64,000 bases of DNA from Stenotrophomonas lactitubi (GTDB lineage Bacteria; Pseudomonadota; Gammaproteobacteria; Xanthomonadales; Xanthomonadaceae). The notes below the pieces were generated by a model. It was not told where the DNA came from. It did not search any database and saw only the letters and a program-made list of their open reading frames with translations. The DNA lies in assembly GCF_002803515.1 (NCBI RefSeq), contig NZ_PHQX01000001.1, forward strand, positions 1,798,001-1,862,000, written 5' to 3'. The stretch's first letter is position 1. Every line of letters begins with the position of its first letter. Shown piece after piece: positions 9,351 to 17,547 of the stretch. Made by a program: the position numbers and the translations under genes.

Positions 9351-10730
9351 ATGTCGTTCCGTCCGTCTTTCCGTCTCACTTCCCTGGCTGCCGGCCTGCT
9401 GCTGGCAGTGACCGCCACCGCGCAGCCGGTGTTCGACCAGCCGGCCAGCGCCACCTTCAAGGGCCAGGTTGTCTCACGCGGTGAGAACGTGGTGCCCGGC
9501 AGCACCGCCGACGTCACCGGCCGCGGCTTCGTGCCGGGCCAGCAGGTCAGCCTGCTGCGCGGCGATACCGTGCTCAACAGCCAGCCGGTGGTGGTCGATG
9601 CCGATGGCAACTTCAAGACCCAGCTGGCCATTCCGGCCGACGCAGTGCCGGGCACCCACCCGGTGGTGGTGCGCGCCAGCCAGCCGGCCGCCGCAACCGT
9701 GCTGAAGCTGCGCGTGTCGCCGCAGTTGCCGCTGTCGGGCCAGGCGCAGTTCGCCACCCAGTCCAACAAGCTGGTGCCGGGCCTGTACCAGTCCGCCTAC
9801 AGCGCCGCCAGCAACGCAGTGTTCGTGACCTCGGCCGTCGGCCGCCCGCCGGTCACCCAGTCGCAGCTGCTGAAGCTGGACCCGAAGTCGCTGAAGGTGA
9901 CCAAGGCCATCACCCCGGCGCAGGTGCCGGGCAGCACCAACGGTGCGGTGTTCGCGGTGTATGGCGTGGGCGTGGATGATGCCAATGGCAACGTCTGGGT
10001 CAGCAACACCCGCCAGGACACCGTGGCGGTCTATCGCCAGGCGGATCTGTCGCTGGTGCATCAGTTCCCGGTCGGCACCGTGCCGCACGCTCGCGACGTC
10101 GTGGTCGACAGCACGCACGGCAAAGTGTTCGCCTCGGCCACCGGCGAAGACCATCTGTCGGTGTTCGATGCGAAGACGCTGAAAGCGCTGGAGCCGATCA
10201 CCCTGGCCTCCGGCGTGGACGACGAGAAGTTCGTGCCGATGAGCCTGGTGCTGGATGAGCCCAGCGGCAAGCTGTTCACGGTCAGCATCGGTACCCCGGA
10301 AGCGGCGGTGATCGATGTGGCCAGCGGCAAGGTCGACAAGGTGATCGACCTGGGCAATTCGATCAGCGCCTCGGGCGTGGCCTTCGATGCCCAGCGCAAT
10401 CGCCTCTACGTGGCCTCGCAGGGTACTGACAACCTGCTGATCGTCGACGTGGCCAGCGGCAAGGTCGTGCACGACGTGCCGGTCGGCGCCGGCGCGCTGA
10501 ACGTGGCCTTCGATGCGAAGAGCGGCCTGGCCTACGTCACCAACCGCGGCGCCGGCACGGTCACCGCGGTTGATCGTGATGGCAAGGTGGTCGGCAACCT
10601 CGATGGCGGCACCTTCCCGAACCACGTCCGCGCCGATGGCAAGGGCAATGTCTTCGCCGTGAACAAGTCGCGTGGCGCTGAAGATCCGAAGGGTGACCGC
10701 ATCACCCGCATCAGCCTGCGCCAGCCGTAA
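9351..10730 (+). CDS. Secreted YncE-like beta-propeller protein
   Basis: A 459-residue exported protein with a signal peptide ending at ATATAQP (about residue 25). An Ig-like N-terminal region (residues ~30-130, GQVVSRGENVVPGSTADVTG) is followed by a seven-bladed YVTN/YncE propeller. Repeats of the form GNVWVSNTRQDTVAVY, GKVFASATGEDHLSVF, NRLYVASQGTDNLLIVD and GLAYVTNRGAGTVTAVD are each about 45 residues apart. YncE in E. coli is iron-regulated and periplasmic. Placement in a Fur-box operon with an esterase and hmuTUV agrees with a role in iron acquisition, mechanism unknown. The start at 9351 has CAAGGA at 9338-9343 and gives a clean signal peptide. Confidence 0.75.
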   Translation: MSFRPSFRLTSLAAGLLLAVTATAQPVFDQPASATFKGQVVSRGENVVPGSTADVTGRGFVPGQQVSLLRGDTVLNSQPVVVDADGNFKTQLAIPADAVPGTHPVVVRASQPAAATVLKLRVSPQLPLSGQAQFATQSNKLVPGLYQSAYSAASNAVFVTSAVGRPPVTQSQLLKLDPKSLKVTKAITPAQVPGSTNGAVFAVYGVGVDDANGNVWVSNTRQDTVAVYRQADLSLVHQFPVGTVPHARDVVVDSTHGKVFASATGEDHLSVFDAKTLKALEPITLASGVDDEKFVPMSLVLDEPSGKLFTVSIGTPEAAVIDVASGKVDKVIDLGNSISASGVAFDAQRNRLYVASQGTDNLLIVDVASGKVVHDVPVGAGALNVAFDAKSGLAYVTNRGAGTVTAVDRDGKVVGNLDGGTFPNHVRADGKGNVFAVNKSRGAEDPKGDRITRISLRQP

Positions 10731-10737
10731 GCCACAG

Positions 10738-10764
10738 GGCAGGGCGGCACCCCGCCGCCCTGCC
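10738..10764 (+). other. Intercistronic GC-rich hairpin
   Basis: Perfect 11-bp arms GGCAGGGCGGC (10738-10748) and GCCGCCCTGCC (10754-10764) with no T-run, between the propeller gene and hmuT. It is likely an mRNA-stability or partial-termination element that sets the relative levels of the two halves of the operon. Confidence 0.5.
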
Positions 10765-10780
10765 AGCAAGGAGAACCTGC

Positions 10781-11827
10781 ATGAACATCGCTTCCCGCCT
10801 GCGCCTGTGCGCGCTCCCGCTTGCCTTTTTACTGGTGCTGGCCGCCTGTGGCGACAAGGCACCGCCGTCTTCGGGCAACCCCGACGCAGCTGCGCCGGCT
10901 GCCGCCACCGCCGAGGCCGGGGCACTTCCCGCAGGCTGGCAGCGGGTGGCGGGCAATGACGTGCCGACCCTGCCGGGGCAGCAGGCGGTGTTGCCGACCA
11001 AGGTCCAGTCCGACGATGGTGCCGGTGTGGAGGTGGACGACACCAGCCGGATCATTGCCGGCGGCGACGACATCATCGCGGTGATCGAAGCGCTGGGACT
11101 GGGCAAGCAGGTGTTCGCCGCGCCGACCAACACCACGACTCAGGCAGGCCTGGCTGCGCCGCATCAGTTCCTGTTCAACCGCACGACCGGCGTGGAAGGC
11201 GTGCTGAGCCTGCAGGGCTCGTTGTTCATCGGCAACAGCCTGCGCCGCCACACCGAGCTGGCAAAGAAGCTGCGCGAAGTGGGCGAGCCTGCGGTGGTGA
11301 TTGATGACCTGCAGCCGGCACCGGACAAGGTGCGCAAGATTGCCGCCGTGCTCGGCGTGGCCGATGCAGGGCAGACCCTGGCCACCCAGGTGCAGCGTCA
11401 GCTGGATGAGGCTGCCGCGATCGGCAAGGGCCTGGGGCATGCGCCGCGGGTGATCCATGTGTCGGCGACGGGTGCAGGCGGTTCACCGACCGTGGCCGGT
11501 GCCGATAGCGCGTCGGCCAAGCTGATCGCGCTGGCAGGCGGCATCAACATCGGCACCGAGGCCGGCGTGGCCAACTATTCGCAGCTGAGCAACGAAGGCG
11601 TGGTCGCGGCGGCACCGGAGGTAATTCTGGTGACCGAGCATGACCTGCAGTTGTTCGGCGGCGCCGAGGGCCTGTGGAAGGCCTACCCGACGCTGAAGCA
11701 GACCCCGGCCGGACAGGCCAACCGGGTCTGGGTGATGCCGGATGCGCAGCTGAAGTACGCCAGCATCGGTTCCGGTGCGGGCGCGTTGGCCCTGGCCCGG
11801 GCGCTGGCGGCGCTGCCGAAAGCATGA
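10781..11827 (+). CDS. hmuT: Heme/iron ABC transporter substrate-binding lipoprotein (HmuT-like)
   Basis: A 348-residue periplasmic-binding protein anchored by lipidation. The signal peptide ends in the lipobox VLAAC at residues ~20-24. The cluster-A fold of metal/heme binders is visible: TSRIIAGGDDIIAVIEALGLGKQVFAA, then PEVILVTEHDLQLFGG and NRVWVMPDAQLKY. HmuT hands heme from the periplasm to the HmuUV importer. The ATGA overlap with the permease shows translational coupling. The heme versus siderophore distinction is inferred from family resemblance. No TonB-dependent receptor is present in the window. Confidence 0.82.
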   Translation: MNIASRLRLCALPLAFLLVLAACGDKAPPSSGNPDAAAPAAATAEAGALPAGWQRVAGNDVPTLPGQQAVLPTKVQSDDGAGVEVDDTSRIIAGGDDIIAVIEALGLGKQVFAAPTNTTTQAGLAAPHQFLFNRTTGVEGVLSLQGSLFIGNSLRRHTELAKKLREVGEPAVVIDDLQPAPDKVRKIAAVLGVADAGQTLATQVQRQLDEAAAIGKGLGHAPRVIHVSATGAGGSPTVAGADSASAKLIALAGGINIGTEAGVANYSQLSNEGVVAAAPEVILVTEHDLQLFGGAEGLWKAYPTLKQTPAGQANRVWVMPDAQLKYASIGSGAGALALARALAALPKA

Positions 11828-12867
11828 GTCCTGCGGATCGACGCCGCCGTCGCGGGCGGACGATGTTGTTGATTGCGCTGGTCGCGTTGCTGGGTGCGGT
11901 GCTGGCGTCGTTTGCCGTGGGGCCGCTGCGGCTGCCGCCGCTGGAAGTGATGCAGGCGCTGGCGGTAAAGCTGGGCCTGCTGGATCCGCAATCGGTCAGC
12001 AGCCGTGACCTGGCCGTGGTGTGGCAGCTGCGCATTCCGCGTGCACTACTGGGTGCCATGGTGGGGGCGGCGCTGGCGATGGCCGGCGCCAGCCTGCAGG
12101 GACTGTTCGGCAATCCGCTGGCCGATCCGGGCATCGTCGGCGTCAGTCAGGGTGCTGCGTTGGGCGCGGTGGCGGCGATCGTGCTCGGTGCGGCGGGCGC
12201 AGCCGGCTGGCTGGTGCCAGTGGCGGCGTTCGGCGGTGGTGCCGCCGCGATCGGACTGACCTACGCACTGGCACGGCCGGGCAAGGGCAGTGGCAACGCC
12301 ACGCTGTTGCTGGTGGGCATTGCGATGGCCGCCTTCTGCTCGGCCCTGATCGGCTTCCTGACCTACATCGCCAACGAAAGCGAGCTGCAATCGCTGGTGT
12401 TCTGGCAGATGGGCTCGTTGGCGCGTGCCAACTGGGCTGATGTGGTGGCGGTGCTGCCGCTGTTTGCCATCGGCGCATTCGCGCTGCAGCGCCTGGCCAC
12501 GCCGCTGGACATGCTGGCGCTGGGTGAGCGTCAGGCTCAGCACCTGGGGCTGGATGTGGCACGTACACGGCGCCTGCTGGTGGCGTTCAGTGCACTGTTG
12601 GTTGGCTCTGCCGTGGCATTCGCCGGGTCGATCAGCTTCGTAGGGTTGGTGGTGCCGCACGTGGCACGCTTGCTGGTTGGCCCCGGCCATCGATGGCTGC
12701 TGCCGTTGTCGGGCCTGCTGGGTGCGCTGCTGATCGTGGTGGCCGACACTGCTGCACGCACATTGGACCCGCCTGCCGAGATTCCGCTGGGCCTGTTCTC
12801 TGCCGCGCTGGGCGCGCCGTTCTTCCTGTGGCTGGTGCTGCAGCAGCGTCGCAAGGCGGCCGCATGA
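11824..12867 (+). CDS. hmuU: FecCD-type heme/iron ABC transporter permease (HmuU-like)
   Basis: A 347-residue polytopic membrane protein with about ten hydrophobic helices. Family motifs include LRIPRALLGAMVGAALAMAGASLQGLFGNPLADPGIVGVSQGAALGAV and, near the C-terminus, FAGSISFVGLVVPHVARLLVGPGHR, both typical of BtuC/FecCD permeases. The start at 11824 overlaps the hmuT stop by four bases (ATGA), and the end overlaps the ATPase start. It forms the transmembrane channel of the importer. Confidence 0.88.
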   Translation: MSPADRRRRRGRTMLLIALVALLGAVLASFAVGPLRLPPLEVMQALAVKLGLLDPQSVSSRDLAVVWQLRIPRALLGAMVGAALAMAGASLQGLFGNPLADPGIVGVSQGAALGAVAAIVLGAAGAAGWLVPVAAFGGGAAAIGLTYALARPGKGSGNATLLLVGIAMAAFCSALIGFLTYIANESELQSLVFWQMGSLARANWADVVAVLPLFAIGAFALQRLATPLDMLALGERQAQHLGLDVARTRRLLVAFSALLVGSAVAFAGSISFVGLVVPHVARLLVGPGHRWLLPLSGLLGALLIVVADTAARTLDPPAEIPLGLFSAALGAPFFLWLVLQQRRKAAA

Positions 12868-13625
12868 GCGCATTCCTGCAATTGCGCGACGTGGTGGTGC
12901 GCCGCCAGCAGCGCGAGATCCTGCATGGCATCACCCTTGCGTTCCAGCCGGGCACGGTGACCGCGCTGGTGGGGCCCAATGGTGCCGGCAAGTCCACCCT
13001 GCTGGGTGTGGCGGCCGGCGATCTGCGCGCCGACGGTGGCGACGTGCATCTGCACGGACGCCCGTTGCGCGACTACAAAGCCGGGCCACTTGCGCGCGAA
13101 CGTGCGGTGATGCCGCAGGAGCACGGCGTGCGCTTCGCCTTCAGCGTGGAAGAAGTCGTGGCGATGGGGCGCCTGCCGCATCCGCCGGATCCGCAGGTGG
13201 ACGATGCGCAGGTGGAAAGCGCAATCGATGCTGCCGAACTGCAGGCACTGCGCCTGCGCGAAGTGCAGCAGCTGTCGGGCGGTGAATCGGCGCGGACCAC
13301 CTTCGCCCGTGTGCTGGCACAGGACACGCCGTTGCTGTTGCTGGATGAGCCCACGGCTGCGCTGGATCTGCGCCATCAGGAGCGCACCCTGCGCAGCGTG
13401 CGTGCCTGCGCCGAAGCGGGCGCGTGCGTGATCGTGGTGCTGCATGACCTCAACCTGGCGGCCGGCTACTCCGATCGCATCGTGCTGCTGGAACAGGGCA
13501 GGGTGGCTGCTGACGGCACGCCATCGGAGGTGCTGACCGAGGCCAACCTGCAGCGCGTCTACCAACAGGACGTGGTGGTGCTGCAGCATCCGCGCCGCGG
13601 TGTGCCGTTGGTGGTGGTTACCTGA
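12864..13625 (+). CDS. hmuV: Heme/iron ABC transporter ATPase (HmuV-like)
   Basis: A 253-residue ABC ATPase that drives the HmuU channel. Walker A is GPNGAGKS (residues ~37-44), the Q-loop is PQEHGV, the signature is LSGGE and Walker B is LLLLDEPTAALD, with the H-loop in VVLHDLN. ATGA overlap with hmuU. The N-terminal MSAFLQLRDVVVRRQQREIL is a normal start for the family. The assignment as ATPase is firm, and its heme preference comes from context only. Confidence 0.9.
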   Translation: MSAFLQLRDVVVRRQQREILHGITLAFQPGTVTALVGPNGAGKSTLLGVAAGDLRADGGDVHLHGRPLRDYKAGPLARERAVMPQEHGVRFAFSVEEVVAMGRLPHPPDPQVDDAQVESAIDAAELQALRLREVQQLSGGESARTTFARVLAQDTPLLLLDEPTAALDLRHQERTLRSVRACAEAGACVIVVLHDLNLAAGYSDRIVLLEQGRVAADGTPSEVLTEANLQRVYQQDVVVLQHPRRGVPLVVVT

Positions 13626-13693
13626 GGCGAAGCGGGCATGCCAGGTTGTGCCGCGTATCATGTGCGGCTCGATTTTTTCAAAGGAATGGCCTG

Positions 13694-14443
13694 ATGAATC
13701 TCTCCCGCCCGCGTTGCGCCCTGTTTGTCGCCTTGATCGGCGTTGTCGGCGCTGCAAACGCCGCTGCGACCACCAAGGTTTCGTTGATGACTGCATCCGA
13801 GCAGGCGTCGCTGATTGAGACACGGCATTCGACCGGCGAGGGTGCAGCGGTTTCATCGTTCACCACCGAGTACTTCGGCAATGGTGAGATCGGCATGGCC
13901 TGGGAGGACAAGCGTGTGCTGCTGTTGTGCAAGAATGCGGCCTACCTCAATCTGCCTGGGATGAAGCCCGACGCCAGCAAGCTGTCGGTCGAACAGCGGC
14001 AGATGGTGGCGTACGAGGCGATGATGGCCGGCTTCGGCGGCATTGCTGCGCTGGGCGCGGTCACCGGCGAGTCGATCGAAGTGGCCGATGACGGCACCGA
14101 GACGCGTCGCCCCGGTGAATCCACATGGGCCTACGGCGTGGAGCGCTACGAGGTGGCGACCCAGCGCATGCCGGATGGCGTCCTGCGTGCGCGCGTGCGC
14201 AAGCAGGCGACGGTCAACAACGCAAAGCCGTCCGCGCCGGGTGACACTTTCAGTACCGATGAAGACCAGGCGGCGCGCCTGGCCGAACTGGCGCCCACCG
14301 GCAGCTGGACCGAAGTGCTGATCCATGGCGGTCCGCGCAAGCCGCGCACCGACCCGGCAATGTCCCTGAAGGGGTGGGTGTCGACCGTCGAGCAGCAGGC
14401 GGCGACCGTGGGTGATGCTCGCCGTCTGCACGACTGCAAGTAA
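13694..14443 (+). CDS. Secreted protein of unknown function
   Basis: A 249-residue protein with a signal peptide ending near ANAAATT (residue ~25). I do not recognise a family. The mature part is hydrophilic, contains a single early Cys (LLLCKNAAYLN) and a last-residue-but-one Cys (LHDCK) that could form a disulfide, and has a central small-residue stretch (MMAGFGGIAALGAVTG). The start at 13694 follows AAGGAATGG at 13681. It stands 68 bp after hmuV and could be read through from the iron operon, but nothing in it suggests iron binding. Confidence 0.6.
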   Translation: MNLSRPRCALFVALIGVVGAANAAATTKVSLMTASEQASLIETRHSTGEGAAVSSFTTEYFGNGEIGMAWEDKRVLLLCKNAAYLNLPGMKPDASKLSVEQRQMVAYEAMMAGFGGIAALGAVTGESIEVADDGTETRRPGESTWAYGVERYEVATQRMPDGVLRARVRKQATVNNAKPSAPGDTFSTDEDQAARLAELAPTGSWTEVLIHGGPRKPRTDPAMSLKGWVSTVEQQAATVGDARRLHDCK

Positions 14444-14465
14444 GGCGCCTGTTGGCCTGCGTAGC

Positions 14466-14484
14466 AGCCACCCATGGGGTGGCT
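14466..14484. repeat. Short REP-like palindrome
   Basis: AGCCACCCATGGGGTGGCT just after the preceding gene resembles the smaller GTAG-type REP variants of Stenotrophomonas. It may act as a transcript 3' end. Confidence 0.5.
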
Positions 14485-14527
14485 CTACCTTGGGGCTCAT
14501 CGTTCCATCCATGCGCGCAATATTCAC

Positions 14528-14555
14528 TTGCGCGCCAGACTGACAGGTCTAGAAT
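14528..14555 (+). promoter_or_regulatory. Putative promoter for the EF-G paralog leader
   Basis: TTGCGC (14528-14533) and TAGAAT (14550-14555) are separated by 16 bp, giving a predicted transcription start near 14562 and a leader of about 285 nt before the EF-G paralog. The region 14444-14846 otherwise holds the terminator, leader ORF and hairpin listed separately. Confidence 0.5.
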
Positions 14556-14677
14556 GCGCCGCATGAACCGGATGCCGCTCCTGAAGTTTTTCACCCTGAC
14601 CCGCGCAAGCGCGGAACGGGCGTGTCTGCCTGGAGCCCCACGAGGCCGCTGATCGCGGCCTTCGCTGGACCATCCAC

Positions 14678-14702
14678 AGAGCGCCCTCCGGGGCGCTCTT
14701 TT
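14678..14702 (+). terminator. Intrinsic terminator inside the EF-G paralog leader
   Basis: Arms AGAGCGCCC (14678-14686) and GGGCGCTCT (14691-14699) with a TCCG loop, followed by TTTT. The terminator lies between the predicted promoter and the gene, so it is a candidate attenuator. Alternatively it ends a short independent RNA that starts at about 14562. Confidence 0.7.
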
Positions 14703-14752
14703 CGTTTCCGCCTTCCATCCCTTAACCCGCTCGACCGCAAGGAGAACGTGCC

Positions 14753-14797
14753 ATGCACCAGATCGCCGAGACCGAACGTCAGCCGCACACCCTGTAG
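14753..14797 (+). CDS. 14-codon leader peptide with embedded hairpin
   Basis: The small ORF MHQIAETERQPHTL has an excellent ribosome site, AAGGAG at 14739-14744, eight bases before its ATG. Its last codons form the 5' arm CCGCACACCC (14783-14792) of a perfect 10-bp stem with GGGTGTGCGG (14805-14814). Six bases at its stop, GCCAAC (14797-14802), could instead pair with GTTGGC (14823-14828) just before the EF-G ribosome site. This arrangement is typical of translation-sensing leaders. That the peptide is made and regulates the next gene is inference. Confidence 0.5.
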   Translation: MHQIAETERQPHTL

Positions 14798-14846
14798 CCA
14801 ACCGGGGTGTGCGGCCCCCGAAGTTGGCCCAGCAGGAACCCATCTC

Positions 14847-16889
14847 ATGAACACCAATACCCAGACTCTGTCGCGTCTTCGCAACCTCGGCATCATTGCC
14901 CACATCGACGCTGGCAAAACCACCCTTACCGAACGCCTTCTGTGGAAGACCGGCGAGATCCACCGCGTCGGCGAAGTGCACGACGGCAACGCGACCACCG
15001 ACTTCTCGGCGATCGAACGCGAACGTGGCATCACCATCGGCGCTGCTGCCGTGCACGCGCAATGGGCGCCGCGCGATCTGCCGCTGCACCAGCTGACCCT
15101 GATCGACACCCCCGGCCACATCGACTTCGCCATCGAGGTCGAGCGCTCGCTGCGCGTGCTCGACGGTGCCGTGGCCGTGTTCTCGGCCGTGGACGGCGTG
15201 CAGCCGCAGTCAGAAACCGTGTGGCGCCAGGCGCGCCGGCATGGCGTGCCGTTGATTGCGTTCGTCAACAAGATGGACCGCATCGGCGCCTCGTTCGAGC
15301 GCGTGCTGGAGCAGCTCCAGGACAAGCTGCGGGCGCGCCCGTGGGCGCTGGGTATGCCGCTGGGTAGCGAAGGTGACTTCCATGGCTGGGTCGACCTGGT
15401 CGATGGCCGCGTGCTGCATTGGCAGGACGGAGGCGCGGCGACGGTGACGGCATGGAGTGACGCCGAGCGCGCGCAATGGCAGCCGCAGCGCAATGCGCTG
15501 GTCGAGGCCGTGGCCGACCATGACGATGCGCTGGCAACGGCGTGGCTGGAAGGCCGTGACATCGACGCGGCGATGCTGCGCGCAGCGATCCGTCGCGCGA
15601 CCCTGTCTGGTGCCGGCGTGCCGGTGCTGGCCGGTGCCGCCTTCAAGGACAAGGGCATCGAAACGCTGCTGGATGCGGTGGTCGATTACCTGCCGTCGCC
15701 GCTGGATCGTCCTGCCGTTACCGCTGAAAGCGAGGGCGGCGACGTCCTGCTGCCGCCGGACCCGGACGGCCCGTTGGCGGGCCTGCTGTTCAAGATCACC
15801 CACCAGCAGCACGGCGCCTTGAGTTTCGTGCGGCTGTACTCGGGCACCTTGAAGGTGGGCGACAACGTGGCCAGCTCGCAGCACCCGCAAGGGCGTCGCA
15901 TCAGCCGGCTGGTGCGCGTGCAGGCCGACCAGACCCAGGACATCGGGCAGGCCGTGGCCGGCGACATCGTTGCCGTGCTGGGCTGGAAGGATGCGGTCAG
16001 CGGTGAAACGCTGAGCGGGCGAGGGCAGCCGTTGCTTCTGGAGAGTATCCAGGCGCAGGCCCCTGTGCTGGCATGGCGGTTGGAACCGGCGCGTGCGGCT
16101 GATCTGATCCGGTTGGCGCAAGGTCTGGCCAGCCTGGCCCAGGAAGATCCCTCGTTCCGGGTGGAAACCGATCGCGATACGGGTGAAACCCTGGCCTGGG
16201 GCATGGGCGAGCTGCACCTGGAAGTGATGGTCGAACGCCTGCGCAGCGAGTGGAAGCTGGACATCGGCATTGGTGCGCCGCGCGTGGCTTACCAGGAGAC
16301 GCCGCAGCGTGCCGTTGAAGGTGTGGTTGGCCGATTGGTCAAGCAGACCGGTGGCCAGGGCCAGTTCGCGCACGTGGTGCTGGATGTGGTGCCGCGCGAC
16401 GACGGCGAGGTCGTGTTCAATGACCGCATCGTTGGTGGCGTGGTCCCGCGCAACTTCATCGCTGCGGTGGAGAAGGGCGTTCGTGCCGCGCTGTCGGAAG
16501 GTCCCCAAGGCCACCCGGTAGTCGGCATCGAAGTCAGCCTGGTGGATGGCCAGACCCATGCGAAGGATTCGTCGGAGATGGCGTTCCATCGGGCGGGCAG
16601 CGAGGGCATCAAGGCTGCACTGGCGGCCAGCGGTACGCAGTTGCTGGAGCCGGTGATGGCGGTGACGGTGCATTCGCCGTCCGCCTCGGTGGGTGACGTG
16701 GTGGGCGATCTGAATCGTCGCCATGGCCGCGTCGCCCGCATCGACGACCAGGACGGTCGCGCCGAAGTCAGCGGTTTCGCGCCGCTGGCGCAGCTGGTCG
16801 GTTACACGACCTCGCTGCGTTCGCTGAGCCAGGGACGGGCCAGCAGCGAATCGCATCTGCACGGCTACGAGCCGGTGCGTGCGTCGTAA
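14847..16889 (+). CDS. Elongation factor G paralog
   Basis: A 680-residue translational GTPase. G1 [13 protein letters not shown]2 region [13 protein letters not shown]3 [42 protein letters not shown] and G4 [13 protein letters not shown] are all intact. EF-G domains II-V follow, with the domain-IV/V hallmarks [17 protein letters not shown] and [20 protein letters not shown]. The switch and G4 sequences are EF-G-like rather than TetM-like. Canonical fusA normally sits in the str operon with rpsL, rpsG and tuf. Here it stands alone behind a regulated-looking leader, so it is a second EF-G, possibly for recycling, stress or antibiotic conditions. The start at 14847 has CAGGA at 14833-14837. Confidence 0.85.
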   Translation: MNTNTQTLSRLRNLGIIAHIDAGKTTLTERLLWKTGEIHRVGEVHDGNATTDFSAIERERGITIGAAAVHAQWAPRDLPLHQLTLIDTPGHIDFAIEVERSLRVLDGAVAVFSAVDGVQPQSETVWRQARRHGVPLIAFVNKMDRIGASFERVLEQLQDKLRARPWALGMPLGSEGDFHGWVDLVDGRVLHWQDGGAATVTAWSDAERAQWQPQRNALVEAVADHDDALATAWLEGRDIDAAMLRAAIRRATLSGAGVPVLAGAAFKDKGIETLLDAVVDYLPSPLDRPAVTAESEGGDVLLPPDPDGPLAGLLFKITHQQHGALSFVRLYSGTLKVGDNVASSQHPQGRRISRLVRVQADQTQDIGQAVAGDIVAVLGWKDAVSGETLSGRGQPLLLESIQAQAPVLAWRLEPARAADLIRLAQGLASLAQEDPSFRVETDRDTGETLAWGMGELHLEVMVERLRSEWKLDIGIGAPRVAYQETPQRAVEGVVGRLVKQTGGQGQFAHVVLDVVPRDDGEVVFNDRIVGGVVPRNFIAAVEKGVRAALSEGPQGHPVVGIEVSLVDGQTHAKDSSEMAFHRAGSEGIKAALAASGTQLLEPVMAVTVHSPSASVGDVVGDLNRRHGRVARIDDQDGRAEVSGFAPLAQLVGYTTSLRSLSQGRASSESHLHGYEPVRAS

Positions 16890-16900
16890 GGAAGGAGCAG

Positions 16901-16930
16901 GGGAGCCCGTTCGCGGGCTCCCTTTTTTTT
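16901..16930 (+). terminator. Intrinsic terminator of the EF-G paralog
   Basis: Arms GGGAGCCCG (16901-16909) and CGGGCTCCC (16914-16922) with a TTCG tetraloop and a run of eight T follow the stop by 11 bp. Confidence 0.92.
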
Positions 16931-16948
16931 GTGTATTGGCGGGGGCTC

Positions 16949-17061
16949 ATCCACGCATGGCGTGGATCTACTGATCTTGTAGTGACGGGGTCCGTATCCA
17001 CGCATGGCGTGGATCTACTGCACAGCTGGCCTTCGGTAGATCCACGCCATGCGTGCATGGG
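16949..17061. repeat. Three REP copies of the ATCCACGC(C)ATG type
   Basis: ATCCACGCATGGCGTGGAT occurs at about 16950 and 16996, each followed by CTAC. A third, inverted copy with imperfect arms (GTAGATCCACGCCATGCGTG) begins at about 17036. They fill the gap between the terminator and the next gene and match the GTAG-headed REP class seen between lolA and rarA. Confidence 0.8.
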
Positions 17062-17184
17062 TGCCATCCGTGCGCCACTCACTTGCACTGCATTGCAACA
17101 AAACTGCAGAAAAAGCTGGATTAAAGTGATGCCTCACGATAAATTGCGCACCCCCCGTTGCTTGCCGCCGCCCGCACCCTGCCC

Positions 17185-17457
17185 ATGCGTGATGACAATG
17201 ATCCCGGAACCCTGGAGCTGACCCTGCCGCGCAAACGCGGTCGGCCGCCCAAGTTCGGGTACGCAATGAGCGACGCGCAGCGGGCCGCGCGCTATCGGGC
17301 GCGGCGCGCAGGGCAGGCCAATCACGCTGATGTGCGGCACTGCAGCGACATGGTCCTGCTGGACAAGATCCGCGCGGCGGTCAGTGCGCGCGACACCGAA
17401 CTGGCCGGCTTCCTGGTCCACGTTCTGTGGCAGCGTTACCCGTTGCAGCTGAAATAA
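17185..17457 (+). CDS. Small basic protein with AT-hook-like motif
   Basis: A 90-residue protein not assigned to a family. Residues ~16-25 read RKRGRPPKFG, an AT-hook-like GRP core flanked by basic residues. Next come an Arg/Ala-rich segment (SDAQRAARYRARRAGQ) and a helical C-terminus (LLDKIRAAVSARDTELAGFLVHVLWQRYP). A minor-groove DNA-binding role is plausible but unproven. I chose ATG 17185 because the upstream in-frame TTG at 17158 adds only a low-complexity extension. A+T-rich bases before the gene (17095-17150) probably hold its promoter. Confidence 0.6.
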   Translation: MRDDNDPGTLELTLPRKRGRPPKFGYAMSDAQRAARYRARRAGQANHADVRHCSDMVLLDKIRAAVSARDTELAGFLVHVLWQRYPLQLK

Positions 17458-17547
17458 GTCGGCCGCGGGGTGGCCGTTGTCACCTGCCTTGTTGATAATG
17501 CGGGATTCAGGTTGTTCCCGCTGGCGCGCCCGGGATGGCAGGCGCGC

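Noticed and set aside
14554..14652. A 32-codon ORF (MRRMNRMPLLKFF...) as an additional leader peptide for the EF-G paralog
   Set aside because: Its ATG overlaps the predicted -10 TAGAAT and has no ribosome site, so it is probably not translated from this promoter. The later 14-codon ORF has a far better site.
15210..16862. Minus-strand frame of 550 codons over the EF-G paralog
   Set aside because: Antisense shadow of a gene with all GTPase motifs.
14847..16889. TetM-like ribosomal protection protein
   Set aside because: The switch regions and G4 motif ([24 protein letters not shown]) are EF-G-like, not TetM-like.
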